A stretch of 8,024 nt of DNA from Actinomycetes bacterium (GCA_021850345.1 JAJZMN010000168.1:1-8024); one strand, 5' to 3'; positions 1 through 7,034 are shown, counted from the first letter of the stretch. The notes: generated by a model from the sequence alone, not told the origin. Numbers and translations: made by a program.

Positions 1-1195
1 GAGGGTCCTCCATACGAGTGACTGGCACATCGGCCGGAGATTCGAACGAGAACCGCTCGAGGAGGAACAGCGTGCCTTTCTCGCCTGGCTGGCGAGGAAG
101 GTCGACGAGCTGGGAGTCCACCTCGTGGTCGTGGCAGGGGACGTCTACGACCGCTCGTTGCCATCGGAAGAGGCCGTGGCACTGCTCGACGAGGGGCTGG
201 ACCAGCTGCGGGCGGCAGGTGCGACGGTGGCGATGATCCCCGGGAACCACGACAGCGCGCGCCGCCTCGGGTTCGGCGCCCGCCGCCAGGCCCTCGGAGG
301 AGTCCACGTCTTCGCAGACGACCAGCACGCCCCGGAGCCCTGGCTGTTCGAGACGGGCGGCGAGGCGGTGGCCGTCGTCGCGGTGCCCTTCCTCGACCCT
401 CTCGTCGCTCCCGCACCACTTCCCAACGCAGACGGCTCCCCTCGTGCTCGGACGCACGCCAGCGTGTTGCACGACTTCCTCGGCGCGGGGCGTGATGCCC
501 TCTCCCTCTTTCCGGGGGTGCCCTCGATGGCGGTCGCCCACGCGTTCGTTGCAGGCGCGGCTTCGTCGGATTCCGAAAAGATCCTGGCGATCGGGGGGAC
601 GGACCTCGTCGATGCGTCGGCCTTCGGCGGTTTCGACTACGTCGCGCTCGGTCACCTTCACCGCCCGCAGCTCGTCGCTGGCGACGAACGGATCGCGTAC
701 TGCGGATCGCCCCTGGCGTACTCCTTCAGCGAGGAGCACGCGAAGAGCGTGAGGCTCGTGGAGGTCGAAGACGGGCGGGTGCAGCGGGTCTCCACGCTGC
801 CCGTCCCGGTCGGGCGCCCCGTTGCCACTCTGGAAGGGACGCTCGAATCACTCCTGGCCGACCCCGCTCACGACGCCCTCGTCGAGCATTGGGTGGCGGC
901 ACGGTTGACCGACCACATCACTCAGGTGCAGCCTCTCGAGCGACTGCGGTCCCGCTTCCCTTATGCGGTGAGCGTCCGCTACGCCGGCTCCAATCCTGGC
1001 CGGACAGGGGCAAGCCGCAGCACTGCGGGTCCGTCCAGCCGCCTCGGATCTCCTCTGTCGGTGACCGACATGGTGCTCGCGTTCCTCGAGGAGGTTGGCG
1101 GCGGTCCACCCGAGGAGTGGACGCGCGCGCTCGTCGTCGAGGCCCTCACCGCGGCCGGGCCGTCGCGCGTGCCGGGGATGCCGAGCAGGACATGA
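1..1195 (+). CDS. sbcD: Exonuclease subunit SbcD (Mre11-type), 5' end just cut
   Basis: This is the metallophosphoesterase nuclease subunit of the SbcCD complex, which cuts DNA hairpins and resects blocked double-strand ends using two Mn ions. Reading from base 2, the protein opens RVLHTSDWHIGRRFE, the classic SbcD N-terminus. Base 1 (g) fits as the third base of an ATG or GTG start, so only two bases seem to be missing and the full protein would be about 398 residues, the usual family length. The phosphoesterase motifs are in order: D8 and H10 (SDWH), GDVYDR at 46-51, GNHD at 82-85, H181 in VAHAF and GHLH at 218-221. The first in-frame GTG inside the window (base 125) is not the start, because it would remove the first metal motif. 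The stop TGA (1193-1195) overlaps the ATG of sbcC, so the two are surely cotranscribed and translationally coupled. The motifs are seen; the function is from the family. Confidence 0.97.
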   Translation, partial: RVLHTSDWHIGRRFEREPLEEEQRAFLAWLARKVDELGVHLVVVAGDVYDRSLPSEEAVALLDEGLDQLRAAGATVAMIPGNHDSARRLGFGARRQALGGVHVFADDQHAPEPWLFETGGEAVAVVAVPFLDPLVAPAPLPNADGSPRARTHASVLHDFLGAGRDALSLFPGVPSMAVAHAFVAGAASSDSEKILAIGGTDLVDASAFGGFDYVALGHLHRPQLVAGDERIAYCGSPLAYSFSEEHAKSVRLVEVEDGRVQRVSTLPVPVGRPVATLEGTLESLLADPAHDALVEHWVAARLTDHITQVQPLERLRSRFPYAVSVRYAGSNPGRTGASRSTAGPSSRLGSPLSVTDMVLAFLEEVGGGPPEEWTRALVVEALTAAGPSRVPGMPSRT

Positions 1196-4100
1196 GACCC
1201 GTCTCGCTCACGCTGCAAGCGTTCGGTTCCTACCCGGGCGAGCTGTACGTCGACTTCGCCCGGCTGTCGCGACACGGGGTCTTCTCGATCAGTGGGCCGA
1301 CCGGCGCCGGGAAGTCGACGATCTTCGACGCGCTGGTCTACGCCCTCTATGACGACCTCCCCGGCTTCAGGGTCGACGGCAACGTCCGCAGCCAGTTCGC
1401 GGATCCTTCGACGCCCACGTATGTGTCGCTCGACTTCGTGGTTCATGGTGAGCGCTGGCGGATCGAGCGTCGTCCGACGCAGCCCGTTCGCCGGCAGCGC
1501 GGAGCGGGTGCCCCGATCGAGCGGAAGTCGACCGTGGTGCTCGGGCGTGTGGGTGGGGACGGTGAGCTCGCGCCCGGCAGCACGAGTACCCGCAAGGAAG
1601 AGGTGAAGCGCCGGATCGACGCGCTCGTCGGCCTGACGAAGGAGCAGTTCGAGCAGGTGGTGCTCATCCCGCAGGGCCGCTTCGAGGAGGTGCTCAAGTC
1701 GGACACCTCGAAGCGGGCACCGCTCCTTCGGCGACTCTTCCCGGTGGAGGTCTTCACGCGGCTCACCGAGAGCCTGCGATCGATCGCGTTGTCCCGCCAG
1801 GTGGAGTACGAGGAGGCGGCTCGCGCCCGGTCCTCCCTCGTCGAGCGGCTGCAGACGGCGTACGAGGCGGCGATCCGCCAATTGCCGGACGATCTGCGCG
1901 ACACGCTCTCCGGGCAGCGGCCGGACGCCGAGCAGGAGCCGCTCTTGGACGCGCCGTGCTCGCCGGCAGCGTGGACGGACCGCCTCGGGGTGCGCGTGCA
2001 GGAGCTCACGACGGCGCTCGGTCGCGTTGAGGAGCTCGTCGCGCAGCTTGCGTCGACCTCCGAGAAGGCGCGTCTGGCGCTGGAGGAGGGGCGGCGGTCA
2101 GCCGCCGACTGGGACCAGTGGAAGATGGACCTGGCCGTGGCGGCCTCGTTCGCCGACGAGGAACGCGACGACGAGGCAGAGCTCGCGTCGCTCGAGCGGG
2201 CCCGCCGGCTCTCGGACCTGCGCGGAGCCTTGGGCGAATGGACGGATGCCCGGCGGCGGCTGAGCCAGCTGGAACCCGAGGTCGCTTCGCTGATAGACGG
2301 GATCGGCGCCACGTGGCGCGATGAGCCCGGTGCCTTGGCACCCGATGCCATCGCGCCCGGTGCGGTGTCACCCGGCGTCACTGCCTCTGGGGATCCCTGG
2401 TCCGCTGCGTGCGCCGATGCCCACGCGGCCGGCCTCATGGCTGAGCGAGCCGCCGCGGATGCGCGGCGCCTCGCCGGAGAGGTCGCCCGGTTCGAACGGC
2501 TCGTCGAGGTGGAGGGGTTGCTCGACGGTCGGCGCTTGGCACTCGAGGAGCGTCGCTTGGAGTTGGCCGAGCGCGCGCTCAAGCTCGACGCCGAGGAGCA
2601 GTCGGTGGCGCTCGTGTCCGAAGAGACGCAACGCCTTCGGACGGAGGTCACGTCTCTTGGCGCGCTTTCCGAGGCCGTTGCCGGCCTCGAGCGCGAACAC
2701 CAGATGGCGTCCCGGCGTGCGGCAGCGATCGCGGACCTTCGGCGGATCGAGTCCGAGCTCGTTGAGGCGGTGGAGGAGTCGGCGCGGGCGACCTCGGTGG
2801 CCGAAGCCGTGCGAGCGTCCTGGCGCGACGGCCTCGCGGGCCGCTTGGCGCAGCTGCTCGAGGACGGCGCACCCTGCCCGACCTGCGGTGCCATCGACCA
2901 CCCCGCACCCGCCGTGCTCGGGGAGGACCGTGCCGGCGACGAGGAGCTGGCTGCCGCCGAAGCGGCGCGGGACGAGGCGATCCGGCTGCAAGGCGTGGTC
3001 GAGCAGCGTGCTGCGGCAGCCCGTGGCGTGATCGACGCGCTCGCAGAGACGAGGCCCGTAGAAGCGGTGGAGGCCGATCTCGCCGAGCGGCGCGAGGCGC
3101 TCGGCTTGGTGCGCGACGCGGCGGAGCGGCTGGAGGCCGTGGCCGCCGAGGAGGCGCGTCGACGCGGCGCACTCGTCGAGGCCCGACAAGTGCTCGGGTC
3201 GGACGAGCGAAGTCTCGAGGTCGACGGCGCGCGGCTCGGGGCAGACCGAGCGGCGCACGAGCGCGACGTCGCTGCATTCGTCGAGGTGCACGGCGCGCTG
3301 GAGTCCCCCGCCGCGCGTGCGGCCGCCCGTGCCGAGATGGCTGCCGACTTCGCAAGGCTGGCCGGCGTCCTCAAGGAGGTCGAAGCCGCCCGGGACTCGC
3401 TTCGGCACTGCATGGTGGTGGTGGAGCCTGTCGCGCGGGAGCTCGGGGTGATCGACCCCGAGGAGCTCTTCCTATGGCTGCTCGACCCGAGCGACATCGA
3501 GGCTCGCAGCGCCGAGCTCGAGGTGCGCCGCGCTCGGCGGGAAGACGTGCGCCGCCGGATCGCCGAATACGAAGCGAGGGCGGAGCGCAACCTCGGTGGC
3601 GGCGCCGAACGTCCCGACGTGTGCTCGCTCGAGGTGGCTGCCCAGGCCGCGCAGTGCGCGCACGACTCCCTGCTCGAGCGGCGCGCGGTGCTCGCCGACC
3701 GGGCCGCCGTGCTCTCGGCCGGACCCGACGAATTGGCCTCGGCCGACCGGGTCGTGGATGCAGCACGGCGCGGGCTCGAGGAGGCGAAGACGGTCGCCGA
3801 TCGTTGCGCGGGCTTGGGCGGCGGTCCCGTCTCCTTGCGGCTCTCGCTCGAGAATTGGGTGCTCGCCGACTACCTGCGCCAGGTGCTCGTTCAGGCGAAC
3901 CACCGGCTGGACACGATGACCGAGGGGCGGTTCGCGCTCCAACTGAGCGACGGGGTCACCGACGGGCGCAAGCCGTGGGGACTCGACCTCTCGGTGTTCG
4001 ACGCCAACACCGGTCAGGTGCGACCGGCCACCACGCTCTCAGGCGGCGAGACGTTCATGGCGGCGCTGGCCCTCGCGCTCGGGCTCGCAGACGTCGTCTC

Positions 4101-4332
4101 GGGCGGATCGAACCGTGAGGTGGGCGCACTCTTCGTCGACGAGGGCTTCGGGTCGCTCGATCCGCAGTCGCTCGATGCCGTGGTCGACGTCCTTCGTTCG
4201 TTGGAAGACGGCGGTCGAATCGTGGGAGTCATCAGCCACGTCCGTGAGCTCCAGCAGGCGCTCCCCTCGGGGATCACGGTGGAGCCGTCTGCGCACGGGT
4301 CGGTCGCGACGCTGCACTACCCGCCCGACTGA
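1192..4332 (+). CDS. sbcC: Exonuclease subunit SbcC (Rad50-type SMC ATPase)
   Basis: This 1046-residue ATPase partners SbcD; ATP binding closes the heads and gates the nuclease. The start is ATG 1192, inside the sbcD stop (ATGA), giving MRPVSLTLQAFGSY, the normal SbcC opening. An upstream in-frame extension to 889 would lie wholly within sbcD and is rejected. Head motifs: Walker A GPTGAGKST at 35-43, Q-loop Q161 in LIPQGRF, ABC signature LSGGE at 949-953, Walker B ALFVDEGF at 979-986, D-loop SLD at 988-990 and switch histidine H1016. The middle is charged, Glu/Arg/Ala-rich coiled coil, with a zinc hook CPTC at 562-565 at the apex that would dimerise two molecules through Zn. The total length matches E. 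coli SbcC. One oddity is a Pro/Gly pentapeptide repeat at 379-398 in the first arm. The stop codon sits in the first copy of a 19-bp repeat, and the 3' end overlaps the opposing exporter gene by 16 bp. Confidence 0.97.
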   Translation: MRPVSLTLQAFGSYPGELYVDFARLSRHGVFSISGPTGAGKSTIFDALVYALYDDLPGFRVDGNVRSQFADPSTPTYVSLDFVVHGERWRIERRPTQPVRRQRGAGAPIERKSTVVLGRVGGDGELAPGSTSTRKEEVKRRIDALVGLTKEQFEQVVLIPQGRFEEVLKSDTSKRAPLLRRLFPVEVFTRLTESLRSIALSRQVEYEEAARARSSLVERLQTAYEAAIRQLPDDLRDTLSGQRPDAEQEPLLDAPCSPAAWTDRLGVRVQELTTALGRVEELVAQLASTSEKARLALEEGRRSAADWDQWKMDLAVAASFADEERDDEAELASLERARRLSDLRGALGEWTDARRRLSQLEPEVASLIDGIGATWRDEPGALAPDAIAPGAVSPGVTASGDPWSAACADAHAAGLMAERAAADARRLAGEVARFERLVEVEGLLDGRRLALEERRLELAERALKLDAEEQSVALVSEETQRLRTEVTSLGALSEAVAGLEREHQMASRRAAAIADLRRIESELVEAVEESARATSVAEAVRASWRDGLAGRLAQLLEDGAPCPTCGAIDHPAPAVLGEDRAGDEELAAAEAARDEAIRLQGVVEQRAAAARGVIDALAETRPVEAVEADLAERREALGLVRDAAERLEAVAAEEARRRGALVEARQVLGSDERSLEVDGARLGADRAAHERDVAAFVEVHGALESPAARAAARAEMAADFARLAGVLKEVEAARDSLRHCMVVVEPVARELGVIDPEELFLWLLDPSDIEARSAELEVRRARREDVRRRIAEYEARAERNLGGGAERPDVCSLEVAAQAAQCAHDSLLERRAVLADRAAVLSAGPDELASADRVVDAARRGLEEAKTVADRCAGLGGGPVSLRLSLENWVLADYLRQVLVQANHRLDTMTEGRFALQLSDGVTDGRKPWGLDLSVFDANTGQVRPATTLSGGETFMAALALALGLADVVSGGSNREVGALFVDEGFGSLDPQSLDAVVDVLRSLEDGGRIVGVISHVRELQQALPSGITVEPSAHGSVATLHYPPD
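2326..2385 (+). repeat. 15-bp degenerate tandem repeat inside sbcC
   Basis: Four 15-bp units start at 2326, 2341, 2356 and 2371 and encode PGALA, PDAIA, PGAVS and PGVTA (SbcC residues 379-398). Each unit begins with a Pro codon ccc. Units 1 and 2 match at about 11 of 15 bases and units 1 and 3 at about 12 of 15; unit 4 is more diverged. Pro and Gly every five residues cannot continue a coiled coil, so this is probably a flexible interruption in the N-terminal arm. Confidence 0.75.
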
Positions 4333-5441
4333 GCGGGGCCCGCCCGACTGAGCGGGGCCTGCCCGACTGAGCACGCAGCGGTCGCTTGGGGCACTGCCGG
4401 TGCCGTGGCTTGGGGCTCTGCCGGTGCGGTGGCTTGGGGCTCTGCCGGTGCGGTTACTTGGGGCGCTGCCGGTGCCGTGGCGGGGTCTGCCGGTGCCGTG
4501 GCGAGGTCCGCCGGTGCGGTGCCGAGGTCCGCCGGTGCCGTGGCGGGGCTGCCAACCCAGGAGCTGCCGACATTCGCCGACATGACGAGCACCAGGGCTC
4601 CGAGCTCCAGCACGGAGAGCCGCTGTCCGAGGATGAGGAGACCCGCAAGGGCAGCGAGCGCCGGCGCCATGCTCAGCAGGATCCCGAAGGCGCGAGGGGT
4701 CGCGCGGCGGAGGGCCGCCATCTCACACGAGTAGGGGATCGCTGAGGACAAGAGCGCGACCGCTGCCCCGAGACCGAGCACGGAGGGCCGAAGAAGCGCG
4801 GAGCCGGCGTGGACGGCGCCGATGGGAGCGACAAGGACGGCGCCGACAGCCATCGCACCGGCGAGACCGGTCGTCCCGTGGAATCGCTTGCCGGTCTCCT
4901 TGTTGAGAAGGATGTAGGCGGCCCAGAAGGAGCCCGCGAGCGCGGCGAAGCCCACGCCCACCAGGTCGAGGTGGTGCAGGACCCCGAAGAGGCTGCCGCT
5001 CGCGAGCAGCAGCATCCCCGCGGCCGCCAGGAGCGCCCACACGAAGTCGGTCCACCTCCGCGAGCCCGCGACCGCGATCGTGAGCGGACCGACGAACTCC
5101 ACCGTGACGGCCACCCCGAGCGGGATTCGGGCGATCGACTCGTAGAAGCAGAGGTTCATCCCGGCAAGGGCCAGGCCGAAGGCGACGACCACGCCCAAGT
5201 TCACCCGGTGTGCCGGCCGCAGCAGCCGGCGAAGCCCCCGGACCCGGGGTCGGGCCATGAGCACGAGCGCAAGGGTCGCGAATGCCAGGCGAAGCGTGAG
5301 GGTCCCGCTCGGCCCTACTTGCGGGAACAGCTTCGTCGCGAGCGCGGCACCGCACTGGCTCGACACGCCGCTTGCCGCGACGAGCGCCGCAGCGGGAGGC
5401 CGAAACGGTGCGGCGCGTTGGTGGACGAAGGGGGGGCGCAT
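4317..5441 (-). CDS. rhtA: RhtA-like DMT/EamA exporter with repeat-built C-terminal tail
   Basis: This is an inner-membrane drug/metabolite-family transporter, most like the threonine/homoserine exporter RhtA. Residues 1-298 show about ten hydrophobic segments (roughly 15-35, 47-63, 82-101, 108-126, 132-150, 158-179, 191-210, 217-236, 250-272 and 275-296), i.e. two EamA halves. RhtA-like blocks include MNLCFYESIARIPLGVAV near 95-112, EFVGPL at 115-120 and AIPYSCEMAAL at 234-244. Residues 299-374 are a low-complexity Ala/Pro/Thr tail encoded by the neighbouring repeats, which RhtA as I remember it lacks. The ATG at 5441 places the first helix as in RhtA, but no Shine-Dalgarno is visible upstream, so the start is somewhat uncertain. 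The gene is convergent with sbcC (16-bp tail overlap) and divergent from the SDR gene. The substrate is inferred; the family is secure. Two positions look altered: SMAPALAA and LGQ, where I recall SMEPALAA and LGE in E. coli. Confidence 0.9.
   Translation of the reverse strand: MRPPFVHQRAAPFRPPAAALVAASGVSSQCGAALATKLFPQVGPSGTLTLRLAFATLALVLMARPRVRGLRRLLRPAHRVNLGVVVAFGLALAGMNLCFYESIARIPLGVAVTVEFVGPLTIAVAGSRRWTDFVWALLAAAGMLLLASGSLFGVLHHLDLVGVGFAALAGSFWAAYILLNKETGKRFHGTTGLAGAMAVGAVLVAPIGAVHAGSALLRPSVLGLGAAVALLSSAIPYSCEMAALRRATPRAFGILLSMAPALAALAGLLILGQRLSVLELGALVLVMSANVGSSWVGSPATAPADLGTAPADLATAPADPATAPAAPQVTAPAEPQATAPAEPQATAPAVPQATAACSVGQAPLSRAGPAQSGG
4322..4372. repeat. 19-bp tandem repeat at the sbcC / exporter junction
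   Basis: Two identical 19-bp units (4322-4340 and 4341-4359; unit cgcccgactgagcggggcc) are followed by a partial third (4360-4372) that matches over 12 of its 13 bases. The first unit contains the sbcC stop codon. On the minus strand the same repeats encode the last residues of the exporter. Because 19 is not a multiple of three, each copy is read there in a different frame. Each unit can form only a short GC stem (GCCC with GGGC) and has no T-tract, so I do not call it a terminator. Confidence 0.85.
4375..4551. repeat. Two-period minisatellite (24-bp then 21-bp units) in the exporter 3' end
   Basis: The core gccggtgc recurs at 4396, 4420, 4444 and 4468 (spacing 24), then at 4489, 4510 and 4531 (spacing 21). 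A degenerate unit lies at the left edge from about 4375. The 24-bp units carry an extra triplet in the stretch like gtggcttggggctct. Both periods are multiples of three, so the minus-strand reading frame survives, giving 8-residue units (such as EPQATAPA) and 7-residue units (such as DLATAPA) in the transporter tail. It looks like a replication-slippage array and may vary in copy number between strains. Confidence 0.92.
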
Positions 5442-5452
5442 CAGGTGGGGTG

Positions 5453-5520
5453 GGTTCGGGTCGTCGGTTCGGGTCGTCGGTTTCGCGTCGTCGGTTTCGC
5501 GTCGTCGGTTTCGCGTCGTC
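5453..5520. repeat. 13/14-bp tandem array in divergent intergenic region
   Basis: Five head-to-tail units lie 12 bases upstream of the exporter start. Two are 13 bp (ggttcgggtcgtc, 5453-5465 and 5466-5478) and three are identical 14-bp units (ggtttcgcgtcgtc, 5479-5492, 5493-5506 and 5507-5520). They occupy the place expected for the exporter's 5' leader. No -10 element or ribosome binding site is visible within them. The rest of the gap (5521-5621) holds nothing I can support. Confidence 0.9.
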
Positions 5521-5621
5521 GGGCGGAGTCTTCGTGGTCAAGGAAAGCACCGGTCGGTCGCGGGCTTGTACAGCCGTGTCGACTGGACGACCAGGGTACC
5601 GGCGCACGGCTGGACGGGCGT

Positions 5622-5644
5622 GTGGGGCGGGACCCCACTACCGT
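5622..5644 (+). promoter_or_regulatory. Possible SDR promoter -10 with adjoining dyad
   Basis: A perfect inverted repeat GTGGGG / CCCCAC (5622-5627 and 5633-5638, 5-base loop) sits directly before TACCGT (5639-5644), which fits the actinobacterial TANNNT -10 pattern. Transcription from there would start near 5651, about 32 bases before the SDR start and ahead of its ribosome binding site. No convincing -35 is visible. A 6-bp dyad can arise by chance in DNA this GC-rich, so this is only a candidate operator. Confidence 0.3.
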
Positions 5645-5665
5645 GGGCGACGGAGGGGGGTTGAG

Positions 5666-5674
5666 AGGGAGGAG
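5666..5674 (+). promoter_or_regulatory. Ribosome binding site of the SDR gene
   Basis: AGGGAGGAG lies 9 bases before ATG 5684. It fixes the start there and rules out longer in-frame upstream extensions, which would translate the intergenic repeat array. Confidence 0.85.
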
Positions 5675-5683
5675 AGCGACGAC

Positions 5684-6595
5684 ATGGGCGCACTGGACGG
5701 GCGGGTGGCGATCATCACCGGCGCGGGGCGCGGCATCGGACGCGAGCACGCGCTGCTCTTCGCCGCCGAAGGTGCCAAGGTCGTCGTGAACGACCTCGGT
5801 GGCGCGTTGGACGGCTCGGGCGACGACCGAACTCCCGCACAACAGGTCGCGGACGAGATCAAGGCCCTTGGCGGGGAGGCCGTCGCCAACACGGACGACG
5901 TCGCCGACTGGGAGGGCGGCAAGCGGCTCATCGACTCGGCCGTCGAGGCCTTCGGCGACGTGCACGTCCTCGTCAACAACGCCGGCATCCTCAGAGACCG
6001 CATGCTCGTGAACATGACCGAGGAAGACTGGGACAGCGTCATCCACGTGCACCTGAAGGGCCACTTCGTCCCGACGCGCCATGCGGCCGCCTACTGGCGG
6101 GAAAGGGCGAAGGAGGGGGAAGCGGTTCGCGCCTGCATCGTGAACACGTCGTCCACCTCCGGCCTGCTCGGGAACCCGGGCCAGGCGAACTACGGCACCG
6201 CGAAGGCCGGCATCGCGGCCTTCACCGTGATCACGGCACAGGAGCTGGGCCGGTACGGCATCCGCGTCAACGCGATCGCGCCCGCGGCGCGGACCCGGAT
6301 GACCGAGATGACCCCGGGGCTTTCCGACATCGTGAAGCGTCCAGCCGACGAGTCGCAGTTCGACGTCTGGGATCCCGCCAACGTGTCGCCGCTGGTCGCC
6401 TACCTCGCAACCGAGGACTGCCCGCTGACCGGACGCGTCTTGTTCGTCCAGGGCGGGTCAGTCCGCAACTTCCAGAATTGGACGATGACCGAGTCCATCG
6501 ACCGCCCCTCCCGATGGACGATCGAGGAGTTGAGGGCCGAGATGGTCAACCTCTCTCCGGCTCAGGCTGCGGGCACCTCGGCGGCGAAGGGGTAG
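5684..6595 (+). CDS. SDR-family dehydrogenase, (3R)-hydroxyacyl-CoA / 17-beta-HSD4 type
   Basis: This is a 303-residue NAD(P)-dependent short-chain dehydrogenase. The Rossmann dinucleotide site is TGAGRGIG at 12-19 and NNAG is at 98-101. The catalytic Ser157 (in NTSSTSG), Tyr170 and Lys174 (YGTAK) have normal spacing. The position usually held by the tetrad Asn is His123 in VHLKGHF, as in the HSD17B4/MFE-2 dehydrogenase domain (VHLRGSF in the human protein), and GQANYGTAKAG also matches that subfamily. It therefore probably oxidises a (3R)-hydroxyacyl-CoA or a related steroid or fatty acyl intermediate in the cytoplasm; the true substrate is unknown. The C-terminal stretch of about 40 residues after QGGSV (NFQNWTM onward) is longer than in FabG and, from memory, recalls actinobacterial SDRs of about 300 residues. 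The start follows a strong ribosome binding site. The gene is convergent with the SCP2 gene, with 34 bases between them and no clear terminator. Confidence 0.93.
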   Translation: MGALDGRVAIITGAGRGIGREHALLFAAEGAKVVVNDLGGALDGSGDDRTPAQQVADEIKALGGEAVANTDDVADWEGGKRLIDSAVEAFGDVHVLVNNAGILRDRMLVNMTEEDWDSVIHVHLKGHFVPTRHAAAYWRERAKEGEAVRACIVNTSSTSGLLGNPGQANYGTAKAGIAAFTVITAQELGRYGIRVNAIAPAARTRMTEMTPGLSDIVKRPADESQFDVWDPANVSPLVAYLATEDCPLTGRVLFVQGGSVRNFQNWTMTESIDRPSRWTIEELRAEMVNLSPAQAAGTSAAKG

Positions 6596-6629
6596 GTCCG
6601 GGGAACGGTCAGAGCCGGCACCGCCACCG

Positions 6630-7034
6630 TCACTCGGTGATCGAACGGAGCCGCTCGGCGATCTCCGCGGCATGTTCGTCGGGGGGAGCGGTCTGGATGG
6701 CCATCAGCTTCGCCATGTCCCCCTCGACCCGGATCCTTCCCGCCATGAATGCCTGCATTCCCGCCTGAGGGTTGCGATCGACGAGGATCGCCTTTGCGGT
6801 GACGTAGTCGAGGGTGATCTTGAGGTCGGCGTCTTCGACGTGGCCCTTGTCGATGTCCAGCTCACCAGTCGTCGTGTCCACGTGCGCTTCGAGGTCGATC
6901 TCGGCGAACGGGATCTCGGTGACGACGAGGTTCATCCGAACCGGGTGGTTGATCGCCGGGGTCTTGTCCTGGAACTCGGACCGGATCGCGTGGGCCTCCT
7001 CGATCCACTCGTCGCTCAGGAATGGGTGGGGCAT
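6630..7034 (-). CDS. SCP2 sterol-binding domain protein
   Basis: This is a 134-residue soluble protein made of essentially one sterol-carrier-protein-2 domain, a fold with a hydrophobic tunnel that binds sterols, fatty acids or acyl-CoAs. The diagnostic part is residues 70-115: DLKITLDYVTAKAILV, then a Phe-Met-x-Gly turn (AFMAGRIRVEGDMAKLM) typical of SCP2. No signal peptide or membrane segment is visible. ATG 7034 has a good ribosome binding site, AAGGAG, on the minus strand. In MFE-2 enzymes an SCP2 domain is fused behind an SDR dehydrogenase and a hydratase. Here SDR and SCP2 are separate convergent neighbours, so a shared role in acyl-CoA or sterol metabolism is plausible but inferred. 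The gene is divergent from the esterase gene. Confidence 0.88.
   Translation of the reverse strand: MPHPFLSDEWIEEAHAIRSEFQDKTPAINHPVRMNLVVTEIPFAEIDLEAHVDTTTGELDIDKGHVEDADLKITLDYVTAKAILVDRNPQAGMQAFMAGRIRVEGDMAKLMAIQTAPPDEHAAEIAERLRSITE

Noticed and set aside
889..1191. N-terminal extension of sbcC by 101 codons
   Set aside because: It lies wholly within sbcD in another frame. The conserved SbcC N-terminus begins exactly at ATG 1192 in the ATGA overlap.
2368..3408. Second minus-strand open frame (346 codons) opposite sbcC
   Set aside because: No recognisable motif; it lies entirely inside the real sbcC gene and is a shadow of codon bias.
1443..3590. Long minus-strand open frame (715 codons) opposite sbcC
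   Set aside because: Its translation is Ser/Arg/Ala-rich without any domain, which is what antisense of a GC-rich coiled-coil gene gives. The plus-strand SbcC motifs are unambiguous.
4375..4551. Possible CRISPR array
   Set aside because: Units are directly adjacent with no unique spacers and keep a coding frame, so this is a coding minisatellite. No cas genes are present.
5372..5683. N-terminal extension of the SDR gene
   Set aside because: It would translate the 13/14-bp repeats as an Arg/Val-rich leader and overlap the exporter start. A strong ribosome binding site precedes ATG 5684, where the Rossmann fold begins.
4809..5789. Plus-strand open frame (326 codons) opposite the exporter
   Set aside because: Highly charged, low-complexity translation without a domain, while the minus-strand reading gives a clear RhtA-like membrane protein.
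6625..6639. Hairpin CACCG-TCACT-CGGTG between the convergent SDR and SCP2 genes as a terminator
   Set aside because: Only a 5-bp stem, no T-tract on either strand, and it overlaps the SCP2 stop codon; too weak to call.
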